DNA of 64,000 bases from Mycolicibacter icosiumassiliensis (lineage in GTDB: Bacteria > Actinomycetota > Actinomycetes > Mycobacteriales > Mycobacteriaceae): positions 906,286 to 970,285 of the forward strand of contig NZ_LT546166.1 in assembly GCF_900078685.2 (NCBI RefSeq). The letters run 5' to 3'. The position numbers and the translations under genes were made by a program. Positions 52,044 to 61,758 of the stretch are shown here, piece after piece. Every line of letters starts with the position of its first letter. Position 1 is the first letter of the stretch. The notes below the pieces were generated by a model. It did no database searches. It worked only from the letters and a program-made list of their open reading frames with translations, and was not told the DNA's origin.

Positions 52044-54575
52044 TCACTCGTCGCGGAGTTCGGTCGCCGGAGTGGACCGAGTGCTCTTCCAGGCGGGAAT
52101 GATGGCCGCAAAGACTGCGGCGACGGTGGCCAGCACGGCATAGACCACCGCGTCGGTCCAGGGGAACACCAGCGGGGTGACCAGGCCGACGTTGACGACG
52201 GCTGCCCGTCGCACGGCCTCGGAGATAGCGATCGCGAGCACCGCGCCGAACAGTCCGCCGGCCGCGCCGGCGACGACGGCCTCAATGGTGGTGATGCTGA
52301 ATACGCGCAGGCGGGTGGCGCCCAGCGCCTGGATCAGCGCGACCTCGCGCCTGCGGCGGATACCGACCAGCAGCAGCGTCGACAGCACCGAGATGAAGGC
52401 GATCGCGAGCAGGCCGTACTTCAGGGTGTTCAGCGGCGTGAGATAACGGCCGATGGAGGCCGCGATGTCGGAGGCGTAGCCGTCGGTGTCCACCGCGGTC
52501 AGCGGCTGGTCGAACTGCGCGGCCTTGATGTTCTCGATGACCTGACCGGCGGTGAATCCGGACGCGGGGGTGGCGAAGATCAGGCCGGCGGGCTGGGGGC
52601 CGTAGATCTGCTCGGCGATCGCATAGGGCATGTAGATCCGACGTCCACCGTATTCGGGCGTGGCCACGATGGTGCCGATGCCCATCGCTTGCGCATCGAG
52701 TCCACTTCCAAATACAAGAGTGTCACCGATGTGGAGATTTTTCTCGCGGGCCAGGACGCTACCGATCACGACCTGATTGGCTTTCTGGCTGGCCTCCGGG
52801 GATTGCCCCGCGAGTAATCCGAACGGAAATGTCGGCCGATCTTGCGCCTGAATATGCGCTAACGACCCGTCTTTGAGGCTGATCTCGATTTCAGCCATCC
52901 GCTCGGTCTTTTCCACCCCGGCCACCGAGTTCAGTTTGTTGACCGTCTGCGGAGCGAATCGGGCATCAATGGGCCCGTAATCGGCGAACTGCGTCGTGGT
53001 GATGGCAATGCGGCCGTCCGCTTGCGATTCGGCGACCTTGGTGGCGCCGATGTGGATCGCCACCAGGAATCCGGACAGCAGGATCGCGACCACGACGGGC
53101 ACCGCGATGGCTCCCGAGATGGCCGCGGTACGTGACCGGTCCGAGCGCAGCGCGTTGAGCGCGATGGTCAGCGTCGCTCCGCTCGACTTTTCCGGCCGCG
53201 GGCGCAGGCTGGTGATCGCCTGGGCGCTCAAGTACGCCGTAGCCAGCAGGAGACCGATGAGGGCGACGACCGCGCCGACGTCGGCGATGATGGCCTGCCA
53301 GGCGACCAGCGCACCGGACAGTGTCGCCAGGCGCGCCGCGATCACGCCGCTCAGTCCGATCCCCAGCAGCAGCAGCGCCTTGAACCAGATCTTGCGCTGC
53401 GTGGTCTGTTCCTGCGCTGCCCGCCCCGACAGCTCGGCTGCGATGGGAGTGTTGGACGCCGACAGGGCGGGGCCGATCGCGGCCCCCACCGCCAGCAGGA
53501 TGCCGGCCAGGACGCCGACGACCAGGATCGCCGGCTTGAGGATCACCGGAACGGTGACGCCGACGAAGCGTTCGGTCAGTTCGCTGGCGCTGGCCACGAT
53601 GGGTTCGGAGATCACGATGCCGGTCAGCACGCCCATCGCCGAGCCCACCGCACCCAGCAGCCCGGCCTCGCTGAGGAATCCGGTCATGATCGACGCGGGC
53701 GAGGCCCCCAGTGCGGACGCGATCGCGATCTCGCGTCGACGCTCCTCCACCGAGAGCCGGGTGATCTGGGTGATCAGGATGACCCCGACGCCGATCGAGA
53801 TCAGGGCGAAGATCCCCAGCAGGGGCAGCAGCACGTCGTTGACGTTGTAGCCCTTGGCCGGCTCGCTGCGGGGCTGCACGCTGTAGGTGGGGCCCAGGGT
53901 GGTCTTCAGTCGCTGCTGGACCTGGTTCGCGTCAGCGTCCTTGGCCAGGGTCACATACAGCATGTCCACCCGGTCGCCGCGAGCGAACTGCACTTTCGCC
54001 ATGCTCAGCGGCAGCACCGCGACCAGGCCGTTGTTGACGTCGTCGAGGTCGGACACGCGCTGGAACTTCTCTAACGACAGCTGCCCGACATCGGTGACCA
54101 GGGTCGCCGAGGCGTCCAGGGAGTCGCCCAGTGTCTTCGAGATCGCCGGTGGGGGTTCGGCCTGCCCGGTCTGGCAGACCTTCGGGTCGACGATCCACTG
54201 TGCGGAGCAGTCCACGCCCAGACCCAGGCCGAAGCTCTCTTTGCCGTCGTTGCGGATCATGGTCACTCCGCGGATGACCGGCACCACGGCTGCCACCCCG
54301 GGCACCGCCCGGGAGTCTTCGACGACGGCGGGACTGATGCCGCCGCGGGTAGCCGCCCCGACCACCCGCAGAGGTGCCGGCCCGGCGATCTGGTAGCCGA
54401 CGTCTTCGACGGCCTTGGAGACGCTGGTGACCTCGATCATGACGGCCACGACGACTGCGACACCGCCGCCGAGCGAGAAAGCGGCCAGTGCGGCCCTAAA
54501 TGCGTGTTTACGGACGGCGCGGAAGTTGATTATCCGCAGCAGGCCGAATGTCGCGGCTAATGTTCCGCGAGCCAT
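52044..54575 (-). CDS. MacB/FtsX-type ABC transporter permease
   Basis: The product is 843 residues with two FtsX-type permease halves. A first membrane helix (about 25-50) is followed by a large extracytoplasmic domain (about 55-250), three helices with the conserved EERRREIAIASALGASPASIM loop, a middle membrane region, a second extracytoplasmic domain (about 520-690) and a final three helices with RRRREVALIQALGATRLRV. This is the layout of MacB/LolC-like mechanotransmission transporters. It pairs with the ATPase whose gene overlaps it by 19 bases. The cargo is unknown. Confidence 0.87.
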   Translation of the reverse strand: MARGTLAATFGLLRIINFRAVRKHAFRAALAAFSLGGGVAVVVAVMIEVTSVSKAVEDVGYQIAGPAPLRVVGAATRGGISPAVVEDSRAVPGVAAVVPVIRGVTMIRNDGKESFGLGLGVDCSAQWIVDPKVCQTGQAEPPPAISKTLGDSLDASATLVTDVGQLSLEKFQRVSDLDDVNNGLVAVLPLSMAKVQFARGDRVDMLYVTLAKDADANQVQQRLKTTLGPTYSVQPRSEPAKGYNVNDVLLPLLGIFALISIGVGVILITQITRLSVEERRREIAIASALGASPASIMTGFLSEAGLLGAVGSAMGVLTGIVISEPIVASASELTERFVGVTVPVILKPAILVVGVLAGILLAVGAAIGPALSASNTPIAAELSGRAAQEQTTQRKIWFKALLLLGIGLSGVIAARLATLSGALVAWQAIIADVGAVVALIGLLLATAYLSAQAITSLRPRPEKSSGATLTIALNALRSDRSRTAAISGAIAVPVVVAILLSGFLVAIHIGATKVAESQADGRIAITTTQFADYGPIDARFAPQTVNKLNSVAGVEKTERMAEIEISLKDGSLAHIQAQDRPTFPFGLLAGQSPEASQKANQVVIGSVLAREKNLHIGDTLVFGSGLDAQAMGIGTIVATPEYGGRRIYMPYAIAEQIYGPQPAGLIFATPASGFTAGQVIENIKAAQFDQPLTAVDTDGYASDIAASIGRYLTPLNTLKYGLLAIAFISVLSTLLLVGIRRRREVALIQALGATRLRVFSITTIEAVVAGAAGGLFGAVLAIAISEAVRRAAVVNVGLVTPLVFPWTDAVVYAVLATVAAVFAAIIPAWKSTRSTPATELRDE

Positions 54576-55354
54576 GTCACATTATTTGCCGCGTGAGCCA
54601 TTCCGCTGTCGGTCTCAACTTCACCGTCGAGCAATGAAATCAGACGAGGAGCGTCGTCAGCGATTTTCCGGTCGTGGGTCACCAGAACAATTGTCTGGCC
54701 GGCTGCATTCAAGTTATACAACGCGTCGATAACCCGCTGACCATTTACGGTGTCGAGGTTGCCGGTCGGCTCGTCGGCCAGAATCACGTCGGGCCTCATG
54801 AAAAGCGCTCGCGCAACGGCCACGCGCTGTTGTTCGCCGCCGGACAATTCCGACGGAACGCGCTTGGACTTGGCGGCCAGGCCGACCTGGTCGAGCAGGC
54901 TCATCGCATGGGCGTGCTGGGCGCGGCCGGATTTGCCGGCCAGCAGGCCGGGGAGCATCACGTTCTCGACTACTGAGAGGCCCGCCAGAAGGTTGAAGGC
55001 TTGGAAGACGTAGCCGAGCGTCTGACATCGCACCGCAGCCAGCTGCTTGCGCGAGAGCTGGGAGACGCTCTGGCCGTTGATGAGGACATCGCCACTGGTC
55101 GGCAGGTCCAACAGGCCGAGGATGCTCAACAGGGTGGACTTGCCCGAACCGGAGGGGCCGACCATGGCAACGAATTCGCCGCGCGTTATCTGGATATCGA
55201 TGTTACGCAAAATCGGGGTGGCAGTATCGCCCTCACCGAACTGTTTGTTGAGTTTACGCGCTTCCAGGACCACGGGAGGCCTAAGAACGACCGACGGCGT
55301 GTGTCCGTTCCGGTCGAGCTCCATATCCACGGTATGCATCTCGGTCCTGATCAT
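54557..55354 (-). CDS. MacB/LolD-type ABC transporter ATPase
   Basis: The product is 265 residues. Walker A GPSGSGKST, Q-loop YVFQAFNLL, signature LSGGEQQRV, Walker B VILADEPTGNLD and the switch His in VTHD are all present. The residues ADEPTGNLDT and LAGLSVVENVMLPGLL place it in the MacB/LolD/FtsE group. The N-terminal 30 residues before the ABC domain are unusual and may reflect a start chosen too far upstream. It overlaps the permease gene by 19 bases. Confidence 0.88.
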   Translation of the reverse strand: MIRTEMHTVDMELDRNGHTPSVVLRPPVVLEARKLNKQFGEGDTATPILRNIDIQITRGEFVAMVGPSGSGKSTLLSILGLLDLPTSGDVLINGQSVSQLSRKQLAAVRCQTLGYVFQAFNLLAGLSVVENVMLPGLLAGKSGRAQHAHAMSLLDQVGLAAKSKRVPSELSGGEQQRVAVARALFMRPDVILADEPTGNLDTVNGQRVIDALYNLNAAGQTIVLVTHDRKIADDAPRLISLLDGEVETDSGMAHAANNVTWLAEH

Positions 55355-55654
55355 GATTCTCCGGCGGGCGTCGTAATATAGGCGATCATGCCCGCGTTGG
55401 GCGCGTTTCTCAATTCAGTACGCACTCCGCGAAGTTGCTGCGCTACGCGGCGCTATGGGCCGATCATACCGGCGCCGGTCGCCTGCCGAAAATCGTTCGG
55501 TCGTGAACCCGACCACGCGCGGTCGTCGCGATACCTGGCCGATCCCGCCGTCAGCCGGCCTTACCGGCAGCCCGGCGCTGGCGAGAAAACGCGGTCTGGC
55601 CTGCGGCGATCAGATTGGTGAATTTTGCGGCCATCCAAGTGCACGACGATCCGG
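55355..55654. other. 300-base gap at the junction of accessory region and conserved block
   Basis: I see no supported gene. A frame at 55388-55621 exists but has no ribosome site and reads as Arg/Pro/Ser-rich low-quality protein. This region lies between the ABC exporter promoter and the 3' end of the Rv0495c-like gene, so it may contain the rearrangement point. Confidence 0.45.
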
Positions 55655-56449
55655 TTAGGTGGGCCGCGCGGCCCGGGTGGCGGGGTGAATGGCCACTAGG
55701 CCGAGTTCGTTACGCCGCTCGCAGATGGCCGCCAGTTCGGCATAGGCCTTTGCGCCCAGCAACTCGGTCAGTTCGGGCGCCAGACTCTGCCAGACCTGTC
55801 GGGCGCCGACGTGGGCCGCCGGGTCGCCGGTGCAGTACCAATTCAGGTCTTCGCCGCCCGGGCCCCAGCCGCGCCGATCGAATTCGGTGATCGTGGTCTT
55901 GAGGATCTCGCTGTCGTCGGGTCGGGTGACCCAATCCTGGGTGCGCCGGATCGGTAGCTGCCAGCACACCTCGGGCTTCATCGTCAGGGGTTCCACGCCG
56001 AGGCGAACGGCCTTGATGTGCAGGGCGCAGCCCGCACCGCCGGCGAATCCCGGCCGGTTCAGGAAGATGCAGGCGCCCTTGACGGTGCGGGTGCGCAGTT
56101 GTTGCTCACCGTCGTTCTCGTCGTATTCCAGGTAACCCTTGCGGCCCAGACCCTTCTCGCGCAGCTGCCAGTCGGCGTCGGTGAGTTGGGCGACCGCGTC
56201 ATCGAGGTTGGCCCGGTCGTCGTCGTCACACAGGAAGGCGCCGTGAGAACAGCACCCGTCGTCCGCGCGGCCGGCCACGATGCCCTGGCAGGCGGAAGTG
56301 CCGAAAACACAGGTCCAGCGGGACAGCAGCCACGTGAGGTCGGCGGCGATCAGGTGTTCGGGGTTGTCGGGGTCGTAGAACTCCACCCATTCGCGAGGGA
56401 AGTCCAGATCGACCTCGCCGGGATGGGAGCGGCGCTGCGCGGGGGTCAC
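55655..56449 (-). CDS. Conserved Cys-rich protein of unknown function (Rv0495c-like)
   Basis: The product is 264 residues from GTG 56449. The pattern [49 protein letters not shown] and [10 protein letters not shown] is rich in conserved Cys and His, suggesting metal or cluster binding. It is widely conserved in actinobacteria without known function. Its position divergent from the ppx1 homologue matches Rv0495c-Rv0496 of M. tuberculosis. Confidence 0.82.
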   Translation of the reverse strand: MTPAQRRSHPGEVDLDFPREWVEFYDPDNPEHLIAADLTWLLSRWTCVFGTSACQGIVAGRADDGCCSHGAFLCDDDDRANLDDAVAQLTDADWQLREKGLGRKGYLEYDENDGEQQLRTRTVKGACIFLNRPGFAGGAGCALHIKAVRLGVEPLTMKPEVCWQLPIRRTQDWVTRPDDSEILKTTITEFDRRGWGPGGEDLNWYCTGDPAAHVGARQVWQSLAPELTELLGAKAYAELAAICERRNELGLVAIHPATRAARPT

Positions 56450-56520
56450 GAAACTCCACGCTAGACCAGAAATTCGCGTTGCCTCACCATGTCCGGGCCT
56501 GGCACCACTAAGTTGGGTGC

Positions 56521-57516
56521 GTGCGATTAGGGGTGCTCGACGTCGGCAGCAATACCGTCCACCTGTTGGTGGTCGATGCCCACCGGGGTGGTCACCCGAC
56601 TCCGATGAGCTCGACCAAGGCCACGCTGCGCCTGGCCGAGGCGACTGACAGCTCCGGCAAGATCACCCGGCGCGGGGCCGACAAGTTGGTGTCCACGGTG
56701 GGCGAATTCGCCACGATCGCAGCGAGTTCGGGCTGTGCGGAGTTGGTGGCGTTCGCCACCTCGGCGGTGCGTGACGCGTCCAACTCCGAGGAAGTGCTGG
56801 CCCGGGTGCGTTCGGAGGCCGGTGTCGAGTTGCAGGTGCTCGCCGGCGAGGACGAATCCCGGCTGACGTTCCTGGCAGTGCGGCGCTGGTTCGGCTGGAG
56901 TGCCGGGCGGATCAACAATCTCGATATCGGTGGCGGCTCGCTGGAGATGTCCAGCGGTGTCGACGAGGAGCCGGACGTCGCGCTATCCCTGCCGTTGGGT
57001 GCCGGACGGCTCACTCGGGAGTGGCTGACCGAAGACCCGCCCGGCCGGCGCCGGGTGGCCATGCTGCGGGACTGGCTGGACACCGAGTTGGCCGGTGCCG
57101 CTGCGGCCGTTTTGGACGCCGGGCCGCCCGATCTGGCGGTCGCGAGCTCCAAAACGTTTCGTTCGCTGGCGCGGCTGACCGGAGCGGCCCCGTCGGCCGC
57201 CGGGCCGCGCGTCCGACGCACATTGACCGCCACTGGCCTTAGGCAGCTCATATCATTCATCTCTAGGATGACCACGGCTGATCGGGCCGAATTGGAAGGG
57301 GTGAGCGCCGAGCGAGCGCCGCAGATCGTGGCGGGTGCTCTAGTGGCGGAAGCGAGCATGCGAGCGCTGTCAATCGAAACGGTGGAGATTTGCCCGTGGG
57401 CGCTGCGGGAGGGCTTGATCCTGCGCAGACTCGACAGTGAAGCCGACGGTGTCACCCTGTTCGGATCCCCAGCGGCGGACATGGCCGCGGCGCGGTCAAA
57501 GGGAGGGCACCGATGA
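56521..57516 (+). CDS. ppx1: Exopolyphosphatase PPX1 (Rv0496-like)
   Basis: The product is 331 residues from GTG 56521. It belongs to the Ppx/GppA ASKHA superfamily: phosphate-1 motif [29 protein letters not shown], catalytic Glu segment [14 protein letters not shown] and phosphate-2 [12 protein letters not shown]. tuberculosis Rv0496 hydrolyses short-chain polyphosphate and lacks the extra C-terminal domain of E. coli PPX, which agrees with the length here. It acts in the cytosol in polyphosphate and stringent-response metabolism. The last four bases overlap the start of the next gene. Confidence 0.9.
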   Translation: MRLGVLDVGSNTVHLLVVDAHRGGHPTPMSSTKATLRLAEATDSSGKITRRGADKLVSTVGEFATIAASSGCAELVAFATSAVRDASNSEEVLARVRSEAGVELQVLAGEDESRLTFLAVRRWFGWSAGRINNLDIGGGSLEMSSGVDEEPDVALSLPLGAGRLTREWLTEDPPGRRRVAMLRDWLDTELAGAAAAVLDAGPPDLAVASSKTFRSLARLTGAAPSAAGPRVRRTLTATGLRQLISFISRMTTADRAELEGVSAERAPQIVAGALVAEASMRALSIETVEICPWALREGLILRRLDSEADGVTLFGSPAADMAAARSKGGHR

Positions 57517-58523
57517 GTGGATCCAAGCCTGACCCCCGCGACGTCGAGACGCGACCCATCTCGGTTGCCGAACTACTCGCCAAGAACGGCACCATCGGTT
57601 CCCCGCCGGTCACCGGGCGACGCCGGCGCCGGCGCGGCAATGCCGACGCCGTCACCGTCGCTGAACTGACCGGGGAGATCCCGATCATCCGCGACGAAGC
57701 TCCTCCCGAACCCGACGTCCCGGCCCCGCCGTCGGTAAGTGCCGACAGTGAGCCAAGTGGTGCGCTGCCTATCGGCCCGGCGCCCGGCTTCATCGAGGAG
57801 GACCGGCCTGCGACCGGGCCGCGTCCCGTGCAGCGGGTCGAGCCCGCCAAGCGGCCGGTACCCGAGCCGCGCTGGCCCAAGTCTCCACCGCCGGCACCAC
57901 GTGACAGCGGGCCCGAGCAAAGTGCCTACCCCCGTCCGATGCGTCGGTCCGAGCCGCCCGTCGCAGAGAACGGTCAGCCGGCCGAAACGCGGTCGACGGG
58001 CTCGGGTGCCGAACGGATGCGTCCGGATCCGGTTGATATCTATACCGATATCGCCGTCGACGTCATGGAGGCCGACGTTCGCGACGTCGACCTGCCGACC
58101 GGGGATTCCGCATTCGTGCGGTCATTCCTGACCAAGGGTCGATCCGCCGGACGTGCGGGCGGGTCAGCCCTGGTTGCCGACGCTGGCGCCGATGCGGAGA
58201 TTGCCGGCGCCGACAGTGCTGAGGCGGCCGCCGACGCCGAGCCGGCCGACCAGTACGTCGGCCACCCAGGTGTGGTGGGCGGCTTGCTGGTGGTGCTGCA
58301 GTCGATCCTGGCGGTGGCGTTCGGTGGCGGCTTGTTCATCGTTTTCGACCAGCTGTGGCGGTGGAACAGCATCGTGGCCCTGGTACTCACGGTCCTGGTC
58401 ACACTCGGTCTGGTGGCTGCTGTGCAGGCAGTCCGTAAGACCGTCGACATCGTCAGTACGTTGATCGCAGTCGCGGTCGGTTTGCTGGTTACCTTGGGGC
58501 CGCTGGCGTTGCACGCCAATTAG
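57513..58523 (+). CDS. Proline-rich membrane protein (Rv0497-like)
   Basis: The product is 336 residues, coupled to ppx1 by an ATGA overlap. The N-terminal 240 residues are cytosolic and disordered, rich in Pro, Arg, Glu and Asp, with ISVAELLAKNGTIGSPPVTGRRRRRRG and VTVAELTGEIPII. The C-terminal 90 residues contain two or three membrane helices (HPGVVGGLLVVLQSILAVAF.., IVALVLTVLVTLGLV, VGLLVTLGPLAL). The conserved xSVAELLAKNG motif also appears in other mycobacterial membrane proteins; its function is unknown. The position between ppx1 and the Rv0498-like gene is conserved. Confidence 0.8.
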   Translation: MSGSKPDPRDVETRPISVAELLAKNGTIGSPPVTGRRRRRRGNADAVTVAELTGEIPIIRDEAPPEPDVPAPPSVSADSEPSGALPIGPAPGFIEEDRPATGPRPVQRVEPAKRPVPEPRWPKSPPPAPRDSGPEQSAYPRPMRRSEPPVAENGQPAETRSTGSGAERMRPDPVDIYTDIAVDVMEADVRDVDLPTGDSAFVRSFLTKGRSAGRAGGSALVADAGADAEIAGADSAEAAADAEPADQYVGHPGVVGGLLVVLQSILAVAFGGGLFIVFDQLWRWNSIVALVLTVLVTLGLVAAVQAVRKTVDIVSTLIAVAVGLLVTLGPLALHAN

Positions 58524-58540
58524 CCGTTCACTATTACTTC

Positions 58541-59383
58541 GTGCGCCCTGCCATCAAGGTCGGATTGTCGACTGCTTCGGTCTACCCGCTGCGGGCCGAG
58601 GCTGCTTTCGAGTACGCGGCCCGGCTCGGCTACGACGGCGTCGAACTGATGGTGTGGGGGGAGTCGGTCAGCCAGGACGTCGGTGCTGTCCGGCGGTTGT
58701 CGCGCAAGTACCGGGTGCCGGTGCTGTCGGTACACGCACCGTGTCTGTTGATCTCGCAGCGGGTGTGGGGCTCCAACCCGATCTCCAAGCTGGAGCGCAG
58801 CGTCCGGACCGCGGAGCAGCTGGAGGCCCAGACCGTGGTGGTGCATCCGCCGTTTCGCTGGCAACGGCGCTACGCCGAGGGTTTCAGCGATCAAGTCGCC
58901 GAATTGGAGGCCGCCAGCGATGTGGCGGTAGCGGTGGAGAACATGTTCCCGTTCCGCGCCGACCGGTTCTTCGGCGCCGATCAGTCCCGCGAGCGGATGC
59001 GTCGCCGCGGAGGCGGTCCGGGAGCGGGAATTTCGGCGTTCGCACCGTCCCACGACCCACTCGACGGCAACCATGCGCACTACACCTTGGACCTGTCGCA
59101 CACCGCGACCGCCGGTACCGACGGCTTGGAGATGGCTCGCCGGATGGGCTCGGGGCTGACACACCTGCACTTGTGTGACGGCACCGGGCTGCCGGCCGAT
59201 GAGCATCTGGTGCCTGGCCGCGGTGACCAGCCCACCGCCGAGGTGTGCCAGTTGCTGGCTTCCAGCGACTTCACCGGTCATGTGGTGCTGGAAGTGACCA
59301 CCTCGCAGGCGCGTTCGCCCCATGAGCGCGAGGCACTGCTGACCGAATCGCTGCAGTTCGCCCGGACGCATCTGCTGCGCTGA
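58541..59383 (+). CDS. Sugar phosphate isomerase/epimerase-like TIM barrel (Rv0498-like)
   Basis: The product is 280 residues from GTG 58541, the same length I recall for Rv0498. It is an AP-endonuclease-2/xylose-isomerase-like barrel: VGLSTASVYPLRAEAAFEYAARLGYDGVELM, TVVVHPPFRW, VAVENMFP, LDLSHTATAG and THLHLCDG, with metal-binding His, Glu and Asp in these strands. The substrate is not known. It follows the membrane protein after 17 bases in the same transcript. Confidence 0.82.
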   Translation: MRPAIKVGLSTASVYPLRAEAAFEYAARLGYDGVELMVWGESVSQDVGAVRRLSRKYRVPVLSVHAPCLLISQRVWGSNPISKLERSVRTAEQLEAQTVVVHPPFRWQRRYAEGFSDQVAELEAASDVAVAVENMFPFRADRFFGADQSRERMRRRGGGPGAGISAFAPSHDPLDGNHAHYTLDLSHTATAGTDGLEMARRMGSGLTHLHLCDGTGLPADEHLVPGRGDQPTAEVCQLLASSDFTGHVVLEVTTSQARSPHEREALLTESLQFARTHLLR

Positions 59384-59416
59384 CCGCCCGATCGCTGAGA
59401 CGCAAGGAGCCCACGC

Positions 59417-60247
59417 GTGACCTCATCCACGCTGTTCACCGACGCCATGGCCCTGGCACGTATCGACGGTGACGATGACGTCGCGTCGTTTGCCGGTGAA
59501 CTCAACGAGCATTGGACCATCGGCCCGAAGGTGCACGGTGGGGCCATGCTGGCGTTGTGCGCCAACGCCGCCCGCTTGGCGTGTGGCGCCCCTTCGGATG
59601 CGCTACAGCCGGTCGCGGTGTCCGCCAGCTACCTGTGGGCACCCGACCCCGGCCCGATGCAGCTGGTCACCAGGATCCGCAAGCGTGGCCGCCGGGTCAG
59701 CCTGGTCGACGTCGAACTCAACCAGGGCGAGCGCACCGCGGTGCGCGCCGTCATTACCCTCAGTGAGCCAGAACACCACGCGCCGCCACTGCTGTCGTTC
59801 AACCCGGTGGTGCCGCTGATGACGCCGGAGCCTCCGCCCGGCTTGGAGCCGATCGGTCCGGGCCACCCGATGGAACACATCGTGCACCTGGCCCACGGCT
59901 GCGACATCCGGCCGGCGCTGACCACGCTCGGCCCGCGCTCGGATGGCGGTCCGCCGGTGATCGAGATGTGGGTTCGGCCCAAAGGCGCTGCACCCGACGT
60001 GCTGTTTGCGCTGCTGTGTGGCGATGTGTCGGCGCCGGTGACTTTCGCCGTCAACCGCAACGGCTGGGCGCCCACCGTGCAGCTCACCGCCTATCTGAGG
60101 GCCATCCCGGCCGACGGCTGGCTGCGGGTGATCTGCAGCTGCGTGCAGATCGGCCAGGACTGGTTCGACGAGGACCACACCGTGGTCGACTGCGAGGGCC
60201 GAATCGTGGTGCAGTCCCGCCAGCTGGCGATGGTGCCGGTGCAGTAG
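59417..60247 (+). CDS. Acyl-CoA thioesterase-like protein (Rv0499-like)
   Basis: The product is 276 residues from GTG 59417, behind AAGGAGC. It has a double hotdog layout: HWTIGPKVHGGAMLALCANAARLA, SASYLWAPDPGPMQLVTRIRKRGRRVSLVDVEL, and later VTFAVNRNGWAPTVQLTAYLRAIPADGWL. Proteins with this arrangement are usually annotated as thioesterase-family or TesB-like. Substrate unknown. Its stop codon lies inside the first copy of a 24-base repeat. Confidence 0.78.
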   Translation: MTSSTLFTDAMALARIDGDDDVASFAGELNEHWTIGPKVHGGAMLALCANAARLACGAPSDALQPVAVSASYLWAPDPGPMQLVTRIRKRGRRVSLVDVELNQGERTAVRAVITLSEPEHHAPPLLSFNPVVPLMTPEPPPGLEPIGPGHPMEHIVHLAHGCDIRPALTTLGPRSDGGPPVIEMWVRPKGAAPDVLFALLCGDVSAPVTFAVNRNGWAPTVQLTAYLRAIPADGWLRVICSCVQIGQDWFDEDHTVVDCEGRIVVQSRQLAMVPVQ

Positions 60248-60314
60248 CGGGCGACCCGCTGCGCCCGGCTGGCGCCGCGCTTGCGATCGCCCGGTGCAGT
60301 AGCGGGCGACCCGC
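60236..60314. repeat. 24-base direct repeat flanking a short spacer
   Basis: The 24 bases at 60236-60259 recur exactly at 60291-60314. The first copy contains the stop of the Rv0499-like gene. Each copy carries a small hairpin, AGCGGG-CGA-CCCGC. The arrangement looks like a tandem duplication of the gene end, possibly doubling a weak terminator before proC. Confidence 0.8.
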
Positions 60315-60366
60315 CTGCGCACCGGGCTTCGCCGCACTGGCGCGGTGGGTCTGAAATGCTGTCGCC

Positions 60367-61227
60367 ATGACCAGAATCGCGATCATCGGTGGCGGCAACA
60401 TGGGCGAAGCGTTGCTGGCGGGGCTGCTGGCTGCCGGCCACCCGGTCAAGGACCTGGTGGTCGCCGAGCGGTATGGCGAGCGGGCCCGGCAGCTGTCCGA
60501 GAAGTACTCGGTCCTGGTGACCTCGGTCGCCGACGCGATCGAGAACGCCTCCGTGGTGATCGTCGCGGTGAAGCCGCAGGATGTCGACGCTGTGGTCGAG
60601 GAGTTCGCCAAGAGCGTCACCGCCGCGTCCGAGGACAGTGCCGAGCAGGTGCTGGTCACGATCGTGGCTGGTCTCACCACCGGATACGTGGAATCCAAGC
60701 TCCCCGCCGGCGCTGCGGTGGTGCGCGTGATGCCCAACACCCCGGTCAAGGTCGGCGCCGGCGCCAGCGCACTGGCAAAGGGCCGCTTTCCCAGCAACGA
60801 ACAGGTCAGCGAGGTCGCTGCGCTGTTCGAGTGCGTCGGGACGGTGGCGATCGTTCCGGAAGAACAGATGGACGCGGTCACCGCGGTATCGGGATCGGGG
60901 CCGGCTTACTTCTTCTTGGTGGTCGAGGCGCTGGTGGACGCCGGGGTTGCGGCCGGCTTGAGCCGGCAGGCGGCCACCGACTTGGCGGTGCAGACGATGG
61001 CCGGCTCGGCGCAGATGCTGCTGGAGGGGCGCGCTGAGGGCGAGGGGGCGCCGAATGGGGGCATCGACACCGCCCCGACCCACCTGAGAGCAATGGTGAC
61101 TTCGCCTGGGGGGACCACTGCGGCCGCGCTGCGTGAATTGGAGGCCGGTGGCCTGCGGACCTCGATCGATCGGGCGGTGCAGGCCGCAAAAACACGCTCT
61201 GAGCAGCTAAAAATTACATCAGAGTAG
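60367..61227 (+). CDS. proC: Pyrroline-5-carboxylate reductase ProC
   Basis: The product is 286 residues. The NAD(P) motif IGGGNMGEALLAGLL is at residues 6-20. VKPQDVD, VVRVMPNTPVKVGAGASAL, AVTAVSGSGPAYFFLVVEAL and SPGGTTAAALRELEAGG are the full set of ProC signatures. It makes L-proline from pyrroline-5-carboxylate in the cytosol. Its position between the Rv0499-like gene and the small HTH gene is the same as Rv0500. Confidence 0.96.
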   Translation: MTRIAIIGGGNMGEALLAGLLAAGHPVKDLVVAERYGERARQLSEKYSVLVTSVADAIENASVVIVAVKPQDVDAVVEEFAKSVTAASEDSAEQVLVTIVAGLTTGYVESKLPAGAAVVRVMPNTPVKVGAGASALAKGRFPSNEQVSEVAALFECVGTVAIVPEEQMDAVTAVSGSGPAYFFLVVEALVDAGVAAGLSRQAATDLAVQTMAGSAQMLLEGRAEGEGAPNGGIDTAPTHLRAMVTSPGGTTAAALRELEAGGLRTSIDRAVQAAKTRSEQLKITSE

Positions 61228-61366
61228 TTCACTTATTTTTCACATATTGGCTCTCACTAGTCGCAGGAACCCCATCTGTCCCGCTATTCTCCTCTATGTC
61301 TGTGCGTGTGGGCGCAGCGGAGGGGAAGCCGCTGAGACTGCACGTGCCTGATTGAAATGGGTAACG

Positions 61367-61576
61367 ATGACGTCTGCGAACGGGCCTTCGGCGCGTGACA
61401 CGACACAATTTCTCACCGTGGCCGAGGTGGCTGCTTTGATGCGGGTCAGCAAGATGACGGTGTACCGCCTGGTGCACAACGGCGAGCTACCCGCGGTACG
61501 AGTGGGACGGTCTTTCCGGGTGCACGCCAAGGCGGTGCACGACCTGCTGGAGACCTCCTTCTTCGACGCGGGCTAA
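61367..61576 (+). CDS. Small excisionase/BldC-type HTH protein (Rv0500A-like)
   Basis: The product is 69 residues from ATG 61367. A winged HTH of the MerR/excisionase type fills it: FLTVAEVAALMRVSKMTVYRLVHNGELPAVRVGRSFRVHAKAVHDLLE. This is the BldC-like group, conserved downstream of proC in actinobacteria, a DNA-binding protein and not a phage excisionase. An AT-rich promoter region (61228-61300, with TATTCT at 61285) precedes it, so it is probably transcribed on its own. A strong palindrome follows. Confidence 0.88.
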   Translation: MTSANGPSARDTTQFLTVAEVAALMRVSKMTVYRLVHNGELPAVRVGRSFRVHAKAVHDLLETSFFDAG

Positions 61577-61600
61577 AGAGCCGGTCGACAGGTAAGCGCC

Positions 61601-61632
61601 CCCCGGGCGTCGCCGTACGGCGACGCCCGGGG
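61601..61632 (+). terminator. Perfect 32-base palindrome after the BldC-like gene
   Basis: The arm CCCCGGGCGTCGCCG at 61601-61615 pairs exactly with 61618-61632 around a TA centre, 24 bases after the stop. There is no T run; this is a tail-less hairpin typical of mycobacteria. It separates the HTH gene from the bS22 gene. Confidence 0.7.
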
Positions 61633-61758
61633 TCGGCTGTCTGGTGACCGGTCAGGTGCGGTTTTCCGGTCCGTGCCTGCCTACGGGTAAAGTAACCGGG
61701 TCGATCAAGTTCAGCAGCGCCCACTCGTCGGCGCGGGCAGAAGCAGATAGCGGAGTTC

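Noticed and set aside
55388..55658. Short plus-strand frames in the gap before the Rv0495c homologue
   Set aside because: There is no ribosome site, and composition is Arg/Pro/Ser-rich without any recognisable motif.
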